Assembly (NCBI GenBank): GCA_028701115.1
Contig: JAQVRJ010000004.1
Coordinates: forward strand, 1 to 38,410
Source of the DNA: Clostridia bacterium
GTDB lineage: Bacteria; Bacillota; Clostridia; TANB77; SIG350
Direction: 5' to 3'
Length of the DNA stretch: 38,410 nucleotides
Below are positions 31,164 through 38,410 of the stretch, piece after piece; the stretch's first letter is position 1, and the number at the start of each line of letters is the position of its first letter. The notes under the pieces are model-generated. The model was given only the letters and a program-made list of their open reading frames with translations. It was not told the origin of the DNA and did not search any database. The translations under genes and the position numbers were made by a program.

Positions 31164-32459
31164 TTATTCTAATAATTTCTCGGTACTTATTACATCTTTA
31201 TCAAAATCATCGCAGAATTTATCATTGCATATTATTCCAAGTAATAACCAGAACAATGGTGTAACCCCAATTGTAGATATATTAAAGAATGCTTGTACTA
31301 AATATGAAATTGCTGCTAAACAAAGGATAAAATAAGTTTTATTTTTAAACATTATTTTAAATCTTGGGACTAGTATAAGGGCCAATAATGATAGATATAA
31401 TGCTAATGCTGGTAATCCATTTGTGCATGCAATATGTAAATATTCATTATGTGCCTTATCTATATATGTACCAGTATTTTCAATAAACAGGTCAAAGTTC
31501 GCTCTATCTGTTTTCATTAAGCCAAGATGTAAATTATCAAATCCACATCCAAATATAGGATAAACTTTTATTACAGAAAGACAAGTTGACCATATAAATA
31601 ATCTATCAGAACCTGTATTTTTTGTTACACCTTCAGTTGATATATTTGTTATATCTTCCACAATCATATTAATTTTGCCATATAAAAATCCGCTTCCTGT
31701 ACTAAAGCTTGCTGCAAATAGTATTATTCCAGTAACTGCAATAATACCAATTCTTTTCCAATATACTGTCTTTTTTTCTTTAATTATAAATATTAATCCT
31801 AAAAGACAACACATACCAACAGCTAGCCAGGCACTTCTTGTTGAGCAAACAATAAGTGCAAATGCAGAAATGCTAGCTACAATAAAATTGCTTTTTCCTC
31901 CTTTAAGCATAAAAATTGCAAATGCTATAACTGAAAACATACTTATAAAACTTCCAAAGAAGTTTGGATTTCCAAAAGTTCCATTAGCACCACAACTACC
32001 GTTATTAATTAGAGGTATAAAGTCTTTAAAATCTGGAAGAATAATAAAATATTGTAAAATTGCAATAGTTGATGTGATTAATGACATAATTTTTAATATT
32101 TTTATAAAAAATTTATCATATACTAAAAATTCTTTTGCAGATAAAAATATTAATATGTAAGATATAAAGGACATTAACCCATCATATCTTAATTCGGATC
32201 CAGTTAATGCTAAATTAGGCATAATTGCAAATACTGTACTTAGTATAGTAAGAAAAAGATACAGTATTGCTGTATAATTAATAAGATCTGTTTTTAGTGC
32301 TTTATAGTTTTTAATAAGTCCTATTAATAACATAATTGCACATGCTATTAACATATAAAATTTGGGTAAATTATAATGTCCTAAAAATTGTGGAAGAAAT
32401 AATAATGGTACAAAAAATGACATAATTGCTAATATAATATTAAAATAATTTCTTTTCAT
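31164..32459 (-). CDS. O-antigen ligase/polymerase-like membrane protein
   Basis: 431 aa with about 11 predicted membrane helices along most of its length. The Wzy_C-type (PF04932) region is visible: CSTRSAWLAVGMCCLLGLI in the middle helices, then a large extracytoplasmic loop with NTGSDRLFIWSTCLSVIKVY, PIFGCGFDNLHLGL and DKAHNEYLHIACTNGLPALA, the usual GxGxxN and HNxYL motifs of ligases and polymerases. It would polymerise or transfer lipid-linked glycans outside the membrane. It is divergent from the polysaccharide operon starting at 32673, which it probably serves, yet it shares its transcript with rqcH. Which of ligase or polymerase it is cannot be decided. Confidence 0.88.
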   Translation of the reverse strand: MKRNYFNIILAIMSFFVPLLFLPQFLGHYNLPKFYMLIACAIMLLIGLIKNYKALKTDLINYTAILYLFLTILSTVFAIMPNLALTGSELRYDGLMSFISYILIFLSAKEFLVYDKFFIKILKIMSLITSTIAILQYFIILPDFKDFIPLINNGSCGANGTFGNPNFFGSFISMFSVIAFAIFMLKGGKSNFIVASISAFALIVCSTRSAWLAVGMCCLLGLIFIIKEKKTVYWKRIGIIAVTGIILFAASFSTGSGFLYGKINMIVEDITNISTEGVTKNTGSDRLFIWSTCLSVIKVYPIFGCGFDNLHLGLMKTDRANFDLFIENTGTYIDKAHNEYLHIACTNGLPALALYLSLLALILVPRFKIMFKNKTYFILCLAAISYLVQAFFNISTIGVTPLFWLLLGIICNDKFCDDFDKDVISTEKLLE

Positions 32460-32498
32460 GATATCTCCTAGTTTTCTATATTATTTTGATTTCTTCTT

Positions 32499-32526
32499 AT
32501 TATATCATATATTTTAAATAAAGCAA
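32499..32526 (-). promoter_or_regulatory. Putative promoter of the ligase-like gene and rqcH
   Basis: On the minus strand TTGCTT (32526-32521), 16 bases, TATAAT (32504-32499). Confidence 0.55.
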
Positions 32527-32572
32527 ATAAATATGTAAACCCTCTTCCCGTAAGCAAAAAAAGAAATAGTAC

Positions 32573-32601
32573 TTGTCTTTTAAAATCATATATGATATTA
32601 T
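32573..32601 (+). promoter_or_regulatory. Putative promoter of the polysaccharide operon
   Basis: TTGTCT (32573-32578), 17 bases, TATTAT (32596-32601). The leader of about 65 bases before 32673 is nearly pure A/T with two ATATATGTATAT-like repeats. Confidence 0.5.
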
Positions 32602-32672
32602 ATAAAAATAATAAATATATGTATATACTTAATATATATGTATATAATAAAGAGTTAATGGGTGGGATAATA

Positions 32673-33311
32673 ATGTACAAAAAGTTTTTCAAGAGAATGA
32701 TAGATATATTAGCAACTTTGATTTTAATAATAGCATTATCGCCAGTATTACTAATTGTTTCAATTTCTGTAGCAATAAATTTAGGGTTCCCAGTTCTTTT
32801 TAAACAACAAAGACCAGGAAAAGGCGGCAAAATTTTTAATATATATAAATTCAGAACAATGACAAATGAAAAGGATATGAATGGATATTATTTAGCAGAT
32901 GATGTTCGTTTAACTAAGTTTGGTAAATTTCTAAGAAGGACAAGTTTTGATGAATTGCCACAATTAGTTAATATATTGAAAGGTGATATGAGCATTGTAG
33001 GCCCAAGGCCTTTAATTACAGATTTTGTAACATATTATACTGTTGAAGAAAAGCATAGATTAGATGTAAGGCCGGGATTAACAGGATTAGCTCAAATTAA
33101 TGGTAGAAGTGAATTACCCTATGAAGATAGATTTAGATATGATTTACAATATATACAAAACATAACATTTATTAATGATTTGAAAATATTCTTTAAAACT
33201 ATAAAAAAGGTTATAAAGAAAGCTGATACTCAAGATAGAGGGATGGATGATGTAAAGTCTTTTTTTGAGTCGAGAAAGCAAGTAAAAGAATATTATAGTA
33301 ATAAATATTGA
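32673..33311 (+). CDS. Undecaprenyl-phosphate sugar phosphotransferase, PglC-like
   Basis: 212 aa. Small monotopic phosphoglycosyl transferase that moves a sugar-1-phosphate from a UDP-sugar to undecaprenyl phosphate, starting a glycan. One re-entrant hydrophobic helix at about 12-38 follows a basic YKKFFKRM. The catalytic Asp93-Glu94 pair is in FDELPQL, GPRPL is at 110-114, and the FKQQRPGK and YKFRTM segments match the family. The C-terminus ends in a basic helix. The ATG at 32673 follows GGTGGGA; an upstream in-frame ATG at 32592 lacks an SD. First of five overlapping or closely spaced glycan genes. Confidence 0.94.
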   Translation: MYKKFFKRMIDILATLILIIALSPVLLIVSISVAINLGFPVLFKQQRPGKGGKIFNIYKFRTMTNEKDMNGYYLADDVRLTKFGKFLRRTSFDELPQLVNILKGDMSIVGPRPLITDFVTYYTVEEKHRLDVRPGLTGLAQINGRSELPYEDRFRYDLQYIQNITFINDLKIFFKTIKKVIKKADTQDRGMDDVKSFFESRKQVKEYYSNKY

Positions 33312-33323
33312 AAGAGGTGGAAT

Positions 33324-34439
33324 ATGAAAAAAGTTTTATTTATTGCAACTGTTATAAGCCATATAAAATTTTTCCATATTCCATATTTGCGTTATTTTAA
33401 AGAAAAAGGTTATGAAGTCCATGTTGCTTGTTTGGGTAATGAACCTATAGAATATTGTGATAAGCATTTTAATATACATTTTGAAAGGTTTCCGTTTAAG
33501 AAGAAAAACATTACTGCATATAAAGAATTAAAAAAAATTATGAAAGAAAACACATATGATATTATTCATTGCCATACACCAGTAGGAGGAGTACTTGGAA
33601 GATTAGCTGCTAAGGAAACAAGGAAAACGAATAATACAAAAGTATTGTATACTGCACATGGATTCCAATTTTGTAAAGGGGGTCCATTGATTGATTGGCT
33701 ATTATATTATCCTGTTGAAAAATTTATGTGTAAATATACAGATTGTTTAATAACAATGAATAATGATGATTATAATTTAGTAAAAGATAAATTTAAAGCA
33801 AAAAAGGTAATTTATGTGCATGGGATTGGGTTGGATAATTATAGTCTAGATATACCTGTGACAGAAGAAGAAAAAGAAAAATATAGAAAAGATATAGGAA
33901 TTGATAAAGATAGTATTGTATTATCTTTTATTGGTGAATATAGACAATTAAAAAGACAATCATTCTTAATTGATGTTGTAAAACAATTAGTTAATGATAA
34001 TATAAAGGTTTGCTTATTGTTAATTGGTGCTGGCGATTATAAAGACATTTATAAAAAACAAATTGAAGATAATAAATTATCTAAATATGTTAAATTGTTG
34101 GGATTTAGAACAGATAAAGTTCCTTTGTTATCCATAACAGATATATATGTATCTGCTAGTGCACGAGAGGGATTACCTGTTAATATTATGGAAGCTATGT
34201 ATGTTGGGGTACCTATAGTTTCTGTACATGCCAGAGGTACTGATGATTTAATACTAAATAATGAGAATGGATTATTGGTTGATTTTGATATTGATTCTTT
34301 TGTTAATGGGGTAAAGAAATTAATTAAAGATAAAGATAAACGCAATATTTTTGTGCAGAAATCAAAAGAAGTATTGAAACCATTTTTTATAGATAATGTA
34401 AGAAAAGAAATGAATAACATATATCAAGATAAAATATGA
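33324..34439 (+). CDS. Glycosyltransferase family 4 (EpsD/PglA-like)
   Basis: 371 aa. Retaining GT-B enzyme, second step after the initiating transferase. The N-terminal half includes ATVISHIKFFHIPYLRYF and IIHCHTPVGGVLGRLAAKET, then TAHGFQFCKGGPLIDW; the C-terminal donor half has the EX7E motif from Glu282 to Glu290 (EGLPVNIME). SD AAAGAGGTGG in the gap after the PglC-like gene. The donor sugar cannot be read from the sequence; the PglC-then-GT4 order resembles N-acetylgalactosamine addition in other systems, which is inference. Confidence 0.92.
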   Translation: MKKVLFIATVISHIKFFHIPYLRYFKEKGYEVHVACLGNEPIEYCDKHFNIHFERFPFKKKNITAYKELKKIMKENTYDIIHCHTPVGGVLGRLAAKETRKTNNTKVLYTAHGFQFCKGGPLIDWLLYYPVEKFMCKYTDCLITMNNDDYNLVKDKFKAKKVIYVHGIGLDNYSLDIPVTEEEKEKYRKDIGIDKDSIVLSFIGEYRQLKRQSFLIDVVKQLVNDNIKVCLLLIGAGDYKDIYKKQIEDNKLSKYVKLLGFRTDKVPLLSITDIYVSASAREGLPVNIMEAMYVGVPIVSVHARGTDDLILNNENGLLVDFDIDSFVNGVKKLIKDKDKRNIFVQKSKEVLKPFFIDNVRKEMNNIYQDKI

Positions 34440-34491
34440 AAGGAGAACATGAATATTTAAATTATTAAATATATCATAAAAAATATATATG
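34440..34491 (+). promoter_or_regulatory. SD site, hairpin with decoy ATG, distant start codon
   Basis: AAGGAG (34440-34445) is followed after three bases by an ATG (34449) that reads M-N-I-stop. That ATG opens a hairpin: ATGAATATTTAA (34449-34460), loop ATTA, TTAAATAT-A-TCAT (34465-34477, one bulge). The pyruvyl-transferase-family start codon at 34489 has no SD of its own; folding would shorten the SD-to-start distance from 43 to about 14 bases. Confidence 0.4.
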
Positions 34492-35604
34492 AAAATAGGA
34501 ATTATAACATTATATGGTGAAGATAATTATGGTAATAAACTTCAAAATTATGCTTTGAAAAAAATATTAGAAAAATTTTCTCAAGATGTGGAAACTATAA
34601 AACTTGATTTAATCGAAAATAAGACAATAAAGTATTATTGTAATAAATTTACTATAAAATTATTTTTTAGATATATTTTTTTAAAAGTAATTGGTTTGAA
34701 TAGAAAAATTAAGAATATTAATCGAAAAAAAACTATGAAAGAATTTAGTAATCAAAATCTAAACGTAAAGGGATATAGGTTGACTAAAGAAGAATTCAAT
34801 AGTCTAAATGTTATATATGATAAATTAGTTATTGGGAGTGATCAAGTTTGGAATCATAATTTTGTAAGAAAAATGTTGGATTGGTATTTTGTAATATTTT
34901 CGCCAAAAGATAAGAATATCGCATATTCTGCTAGTTTTGGAATTGATGAAATAGAAGATGAATTGAAAGATCAATATATTAAAGGGTTAAACAATATGTC
35001 ATATATATCTGTAAGAGAAGAACAAGGGGCAAAAATTGTTAAAGATTTAATTAAAAAAGATGTTCCTGTTTTAGTGGATCCTACAATGCTACTTTCTATT
35101 GAAGAATGGAATAAAATTATTAAGTCTCCTAAACATTTGCCAAAAAATAAATATATACTTACATATTTTCTTGGTAATTACTCGTCTGAACGTAAAGAAA
35201 ATATATATAATTTTGCAAAAAAAAATAATATAGATGTTATTAATTTAGCTAGATTAGAATATAAAAAGTATTATGCAAAAAGTCCAGGAGAATTCATATG
35301 GTATATTAAAAATGCTAGCATTATTATAACAGATTCATTTCATGGGACTGTGTTTTCATTATTATATAAAGTACCTTTTTATACAATGAATAGAGAGGAT
35401 AAAACACAAAGTATGTCTTCTCGAATTGATACCTTGTTAAAAATGTTCAATTTTGAAGAAAGATTAATAAATGATAATAAATTTGATATGAATTTTAATT
35501 GTAATTTTAATAATGTTAACGTTGTATTAAATTCTGAAAAGAAACGTTCATTTGATTATTTAAGTAAAGCTTTTGAGTTAAAGGAGAATTATATTGAAAA
35601 TTAA
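34489..35604 (+). CDS. Polysaccharide pyruvyl transferase family protein
   Basis: 371 aa. PF04230 family; relatives add ketal-pyruvate to sugars of cell-wall or capsular glycans. Seen: MKIGIITLYGEDNYGNKLQN at the N-terminus, VIGSDQVWNHNF, YSASFGID, SVREEQG with a following VDPTMLL, and the C-terminal ITDSFHGTVFSLLY, all typical of the fold. No other in-frame start exists after the stop at 34477-34479, so 34489 is the earliest start despite lacking an SD. It overlaps the flippase gene by 11 bases at its end. Substrate unknown; some family members next to FrhB-like proteins are not proven pyruvyl transferases. Confidence 0.88.
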   Translation: MKIGIITLYGEDNYGNKLQNYALKKILEKFSQDVETIKLDLIENKTIKYYCNKFTIKLFFRYIFLKVIGLNRKIKNINRKKTMKEFSNQNLNVKGYRLTKEEFNSLNVIYDKLVIGSDQVWNHNFVRKMLDWYFVIFSPKDKNIAYSASFGIDEIEDELKDQYIKGLNNMSYISVREEQGAKIVKDLIKKDVPVLVDPTMLLSIEEWNKIIKSPKHLPKNKYILTYFLGNYSSERKENIYNFAKKNNIDVINLARLEYKKYYAKSPGEFIWYIKNASIIITDSFHGTVFSLLYKVPFYTMNREDKTQSMSSRIDTLLKMFNFEERLINDNKFDMNFNCNFNNVNVVLNSEKKRSFDYLSKAFELKENYIEN

Positions 35605-37120
35605 TGAAATAAAATGGGGAGCAATATTATCATATGTAGTAATTGGCTTAAATATGATCGTTGGAATCACATATTTACCTTTTGTTACAGGTATGCTTGG
35701 ACAATCAGAATATGGCTTGTATTCTTTGGTATCTTCTATTATTTCATATTTGACAGTATTGGATTTGGGATTTAGTAGTGCTATAATTATTTATACTGCA
35801 AAATATATAGCTCAAAAAGATAAGGAAAAGCAGAAAACTTTACATGGAATGTTTTTTATTATATATACAGTTATTGGTGCAATAGCAGGAGTCATAGGTA
35901 TAATATTATTATTAAATATTGATAATATTTTTGGTAGTTCATTAACTATTGCTGAGTTAGAAAAAGCAAAGATGTTAATGTCTATATTAACTTTTAATTT
36001 AATAATTACTTTCCCGTTAAGCATTTTTAATTCAATAATAAGTGCATATGAGAAATTTGTGTTTATTAAGGTTATAAATATAGTTAGAATTATTTTAACA
36101 CCGTTAATAATGATACCATTATTATTTTTAGGGTATAAGTCGATAGCCTTAGTAATTGTGTTAACAATAGTAAATATTATTTGTTTACTTTTTAATATGT
36201 TATATTGCTATAAAAAGTTAGATGTTAAATTTATTTTTAAAAAGTTTGATAAACCATTATTTAAAGAAATATTTATTTTTTCATTTTTCATTTTTTTAAA
36301 TTTGATTATAGACAGAATAAATTGGAGCATGGATCAATTTATTATTGGTATTTCTTTAGGAACGGTTTCAGTTGCTATATATGCTGTTGCTTCGCAATTT
36401 AATCAATTTTACTTGATGTTTTCTACTGCAATATCCGGAGTTCTTTTGCCTAAAATATCTAAAATGGAAGAGAATAAAGCGACGGATAAAGAATATACAG
36501 ATATATTTATTCAAACAGGAAGAATACAATATATAATTATGGCATTAATAATGACAGGATTTATATTATTTGGTTCACCATTTATTATAAAATTATTTGG
36601 TTTTGAATATCATGAATCTTTTACATTAGCATGTATCCTTATGTTATCTGTTACTATTCCTTTAATTCAAAACGTAGGAATAAGTATTTTACAAGTTAAA
36701 AATTTACATAAGTTTAGATCTTTAGTTTTTTTAGGAATAGCTGTATTAAACATTATACTTTCGGTAGTATTGGTTAATATATATGGTGTAATAGGAGCAG
36801 CAATAGGAACAGCTACAGCTTTGATATTAGGACAAGGTATAATTTTAAATATATATTATTATAAAAAAATTAATATTAATATACCAGAATTTTGGAGACA
36901 AATATTAGAAATGACAATACCGGTATTAATGTCCTTATTAATTGGAATTATAATCGTGAATTTAATACCTTTAAATAAGTGGTCTTTTATACCTCAAATA
37001 ATATTATACATAATAGTATACGTATTACTTATGTGGAATTTGGGAATGAATGAATATGAAAGAAACGGTTGTAAGAATCTTTTAGCTAGGAGGAAATTAA
37101 GTGATAAATGTAATAAATAA
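35594..37120 (+). CDS. Wzx-type polysaccharide flippase
   Basis: 508 aa, about 14 predicted membrane helices, MOP-superfamily (polysaccharide biosynthesis protein). TTG start at 35594, with AAAGGAG 7 bases upstream; the next ATG would lose part of the first helix region. The N-terminus GAILSYVVIGLNMIVGITYL and FVTGMLGQSEYGLYSLVSSI is the characteristic first pair of helices. It carries lipid-linked repeat units across the membrane, consistent with a Wzx/Wzy pathway together with the divergent ligase/polymerase-like gene. Overlaps both neighbours (11 and 20 bases). Confidence 0.93.
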   Translation: MKINEIKWGAILSYVVIGLNMIVGITYLPFVTGMLGQSEYGLYSLVSSIISYLTVLDLGFSSAIIIYTAKYIAQKDKEKQKTLHGMFFIIYTVIGAIAGVIGIILLLNIDNIFGSSLTIAELEKAKMLMSILTFNLIITFPLSIFNSIISAYEKFVFIKVINIVRIILTPLIMIPLLFLGYKSIALVIVLTIVNIICLLFNMLYCYKKLDVKFIFKKFDKPLFKEIFIFSFFIFLNLIIDRINWSMDQFIIGISLGTVSVAIYAVASQFNQFYLMFSTAISGVLLPKISKMEENKATDKEYTDIFIQTGRIQYIIMALIMTGFILFGSPFIIKLFGFEYHESFTLACILMLSVTIPLIQNVGISILQVKNLHKFRSLVFLGIAVLNIILSVVLVNIYGVIGAAIGTATALILGQGIILNIYYYKKININIPEFWRQILEMTIPVLMSLLIGIIIVNLIPLNKWSFIPQIILYIIVYVLLMWNLGMNEYERNGCKNLLARRKLSDKCNK

Positions 37121-38246
37121 AACAAATTGCTGTGGTTGCAATGCATGTTATAATATATGTCCAACTAATGCAATACAAATGATTAACGATGAAAAAGGAT
37201 TTTGGTTTCCTAGTATAGATAAAGATAAATGTATTAATTGTGGTATGTGTGAAAAGGCATGTCCAATGTTAGCAAATAAAGATAATAAAAATAATCCTAT
37301 AGCCTATGCTTGTTATAATAAAGATGAAAAAATTAGAATGGAGAGTTCATCAGGTGGAATTTTTACTTTATTAGCAATAAATATTATTAATCGTGGGGGA
37401 GTTGTATTCGGAGCTAGTTTTAATAATGAAAATTTAGTAGAACATATATGTATTGATAATATATATGATTTATATAAATTACGTGGTTCGAAATATTTAC
37501 AAAGTAATACAAATACTACATATAAAGAAGTTAAAGGTTATTTAGATAAGAATGTTTTGGTATTATATACTGGTACGCCATGCCAAATAGAAGGCTTATT
37601 ATCATATTTACAAATAGATTATGAAAATTTATATACTCAAGATATTATATGCCACGGAGTTCCTTCTCCAAAAGTATGGAAAAAATATTTAGAATTTAGG
37701 CTAGGCGATAATAAAGATAAGATAATAATTAATTTTAGAGATAAAAGTGAAGGTTGGTCAAATTATAATATAGTATTACAGAATGATAGTATTAAATATA
37801 AAAATGTATATAAGAAGGATTTGTATTTGAAAGCTTTTTTAAAAGATATTTGTTTGAGAGATTCATGTTATAATTGCAAATTTAAAAAACTTAATAGATT
37901 ATCTGATATAACATTAGGAGATTTTTGGGGAATAAGTGAAGTATTGCCAGAAATGAATGATGATAAAGGAACTTCTTTAGTTATAGTTAATTCTAAAAAA
38001 GGAATAGAATTATTTGATAATATAAATACTAATATTATTTTCAAAAAAGTAGACTTAGATAAAGCATTAGAATTTAATTTTATGATGATAAAATCAGCAG
38101 ATTTGCATAAAAATAGAGAAAAGTTTTTTGAAAATTTAGATAAATTACCTTTTAAAGTTTTAATAAAAAAGTATTTACCAGAATCTAATATTTTTTATAG
38201 AATATTGTGTAGAATAATACATAAAATAATGAGTATTTTTAAATGA
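37101..38246 (+). CDS. FrhB/FdhB-like protein with two 4Fe-4S clusters
   Basis: 381 aa with a GTG start behind AGGAGG. The N-terminus has two ferredoxin motifs: C10-x2-C13-x2-C16-x3-C20-P and C44-x2-C47-x2-C50-x3-C54-P. Then come the F420 hydrogenase/dehydrogenase beta-subunit motifs: ESSSGGIF, LRGSKYLQS, YTGTPCQIEGL, ICHGVPSPKVW, CYNCKF and SDITLGDFWG. The F420 name comes from methanogen relatives. In bacterial glycan clusters these proteins are common next to PF04230 proteins and are thought to perform a flavin-dependent redox step on a sugar; that is not proven. Overlaps the flippase by 20 bases. It ends in a basic amphipathic helix. Last gene of the operon in the window. Confidence 0.9.
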   Translation: MINVINKTNCCGCNACYNICPTNAIQMINDEKGFWFPSIDKDKCINCGMCEKACPMLANKDNKNNPIAYACYNKDEKIRMESSSGGIFTLLAINIINRGGVVFGASFNNENLVEHICIDNIYDLYKLRGSKYLQSNTNTTYKEVKGYLDKNVLVLYTGTPCQIEGLLSYLQIDYENLYTQDIICHGVPSPKVWKKYLEFRLGDNKDKIIINFRDKSEGWSNYNIVLQNDSIKYKNVYKKDLYLKAFLKDICLRDSCYNCKFKKLNRLSDITLGDFWGISEVLPEMNDDKGTSLVIVNSKKGIELFDNINTNIIFKKVDLDKALEFNFMMIKSADLHKNREKFFENLDKLPFKVLIKKYLPESNIFYRILCRIIHKIMSIFK

Positions 38247-38300
38247 ATTCGAAGAATTTGGTAATCTAAGTTTAAATGTTCAAAGTTAGTGTAAAATATT

Positions 38301-38337
38301 AGTAGGCAAATCATAAAAGATTTACCTACTAGTTTTT
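38301..38337 (+). terminator. Terminator of the polysaccharide operon
   Basis: AGTAGGCAAATC (38301-38312), loop ATAAAA, GATTTACCTACT (38319-38330, one mismatch), then AGTTTTTT. The operon therefore ends with the FrhB-like gene, unless read-through continues. A TATAAT at 38382-38387 may start the next unit outside the window. Confidence 0.8.
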
Positions 38338-38410
38338 TATCTTTTTTTAAAAAAACTATATAAAAAACATAGACAATCCAGTATAATGTAAGTGTCAAAC
38401 CAACACGAAA

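Noticed and set aside
31675-32160. Rightward 161-residue frame within the ligase-like gene
   Set aside because: Antisense to a multi-pass membrane protein with clear Wzy_C motifs; no SD.
32608-32660. ATATATGTATAT-type repeats as a possible CRISPR or iteron
   Set aside because: Only two imperfect A/T copies with no spacers; compatible with composition alone.
32468-32830. Leftward 120-residue frame over the divergent promoter region
   Set aside because: Overlaps the start of the PglC-like gene and both predicted promoters; no SD and a low-complexity Ile/Tyr-rich product.

Overview
The window is strongly A+T-rich and reads as the chromosome of a low-GC Gram-positive bacterium of the Clostridia type, probably an uncultured gut lineage; this placement is inferred from gene content and not tested. 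The evidence is a CtsR/McsA/ClpC heat-shock operon with a CtsR operator, a T-box riboswitch before ileS, endonuclease-type MutL, RqcH, AT-rich sigma-A promoters, strong Shine-Dalgarno (SD) sites and several TTG/GTG starts. TGA is used as a stop, so this is not a Mycoplasma-type code.

Layout. 1-427: the 5' part of a leftward DUF4912 gene that runs off the left edge. 627-4216: three rightward genes of unknown role; the third looks like a replication-relaxation-type winged-helix protein with a Lys-rich tail, and a strong terminator follows. 4390-7135: mutL-miaA, without mutS next to them. 7201-7971: a membrane-anchored M23 peptidase and a 49-residue ORF. 7987-11420: ctsR-mcsA-clpC behind two CtsR-box-like sequences, with no mcsB. 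11430-12308: an unusual island holding an apparently leaderless 140-residue orphan gene (leftward) and, divergently, a structured RNA candidate with its own promoter and terminator. 12309-13610: leftward HD-hydrolase and short-chain reductase genes. 14054-15097: rpsF-ssb-rpsR. 15115-18165: T-box plus ileS. 18378-20774: a U32 (RlhA/TrhP-like) protein. 20961-24535: a C-terminally anchored unknown protein, acpS and metG. 24679-28383: tatD, a membrane-anchored protein, ligA and a 74-residue ORF. 28460-29380 (leftward): nth and rpmB. 29485-32459 (leftward): rqcH and an O-antigen-ligase-like gene. 32673-38246: a surface-polysaccharide operon with an initiating sugar-phosphate transferase, a GT4 glycosyltransferase, a pyruvyl-transferase-family protein, a Wzx-type flippase and an FrhB-like iron-sulfur protein.

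Most of the window is housekeeping: translation (S6, S18, L28, IleRS, MetRS, MiaA), DNA repair and replication (MutL, LigA, Nth, SSB) and protein quality control (ClpC, RqcH). The parts most worth a second look are the 11430-12220 island, the CtsR operon lacking mcsB, two genes whose SD site is separated from the start codon by a hairpin that begins with a decoy ATG, and the unknown three-gene block at 627-4216. I did not find a CRISPR array, insertion sequence, tRNA or rRNA gene.
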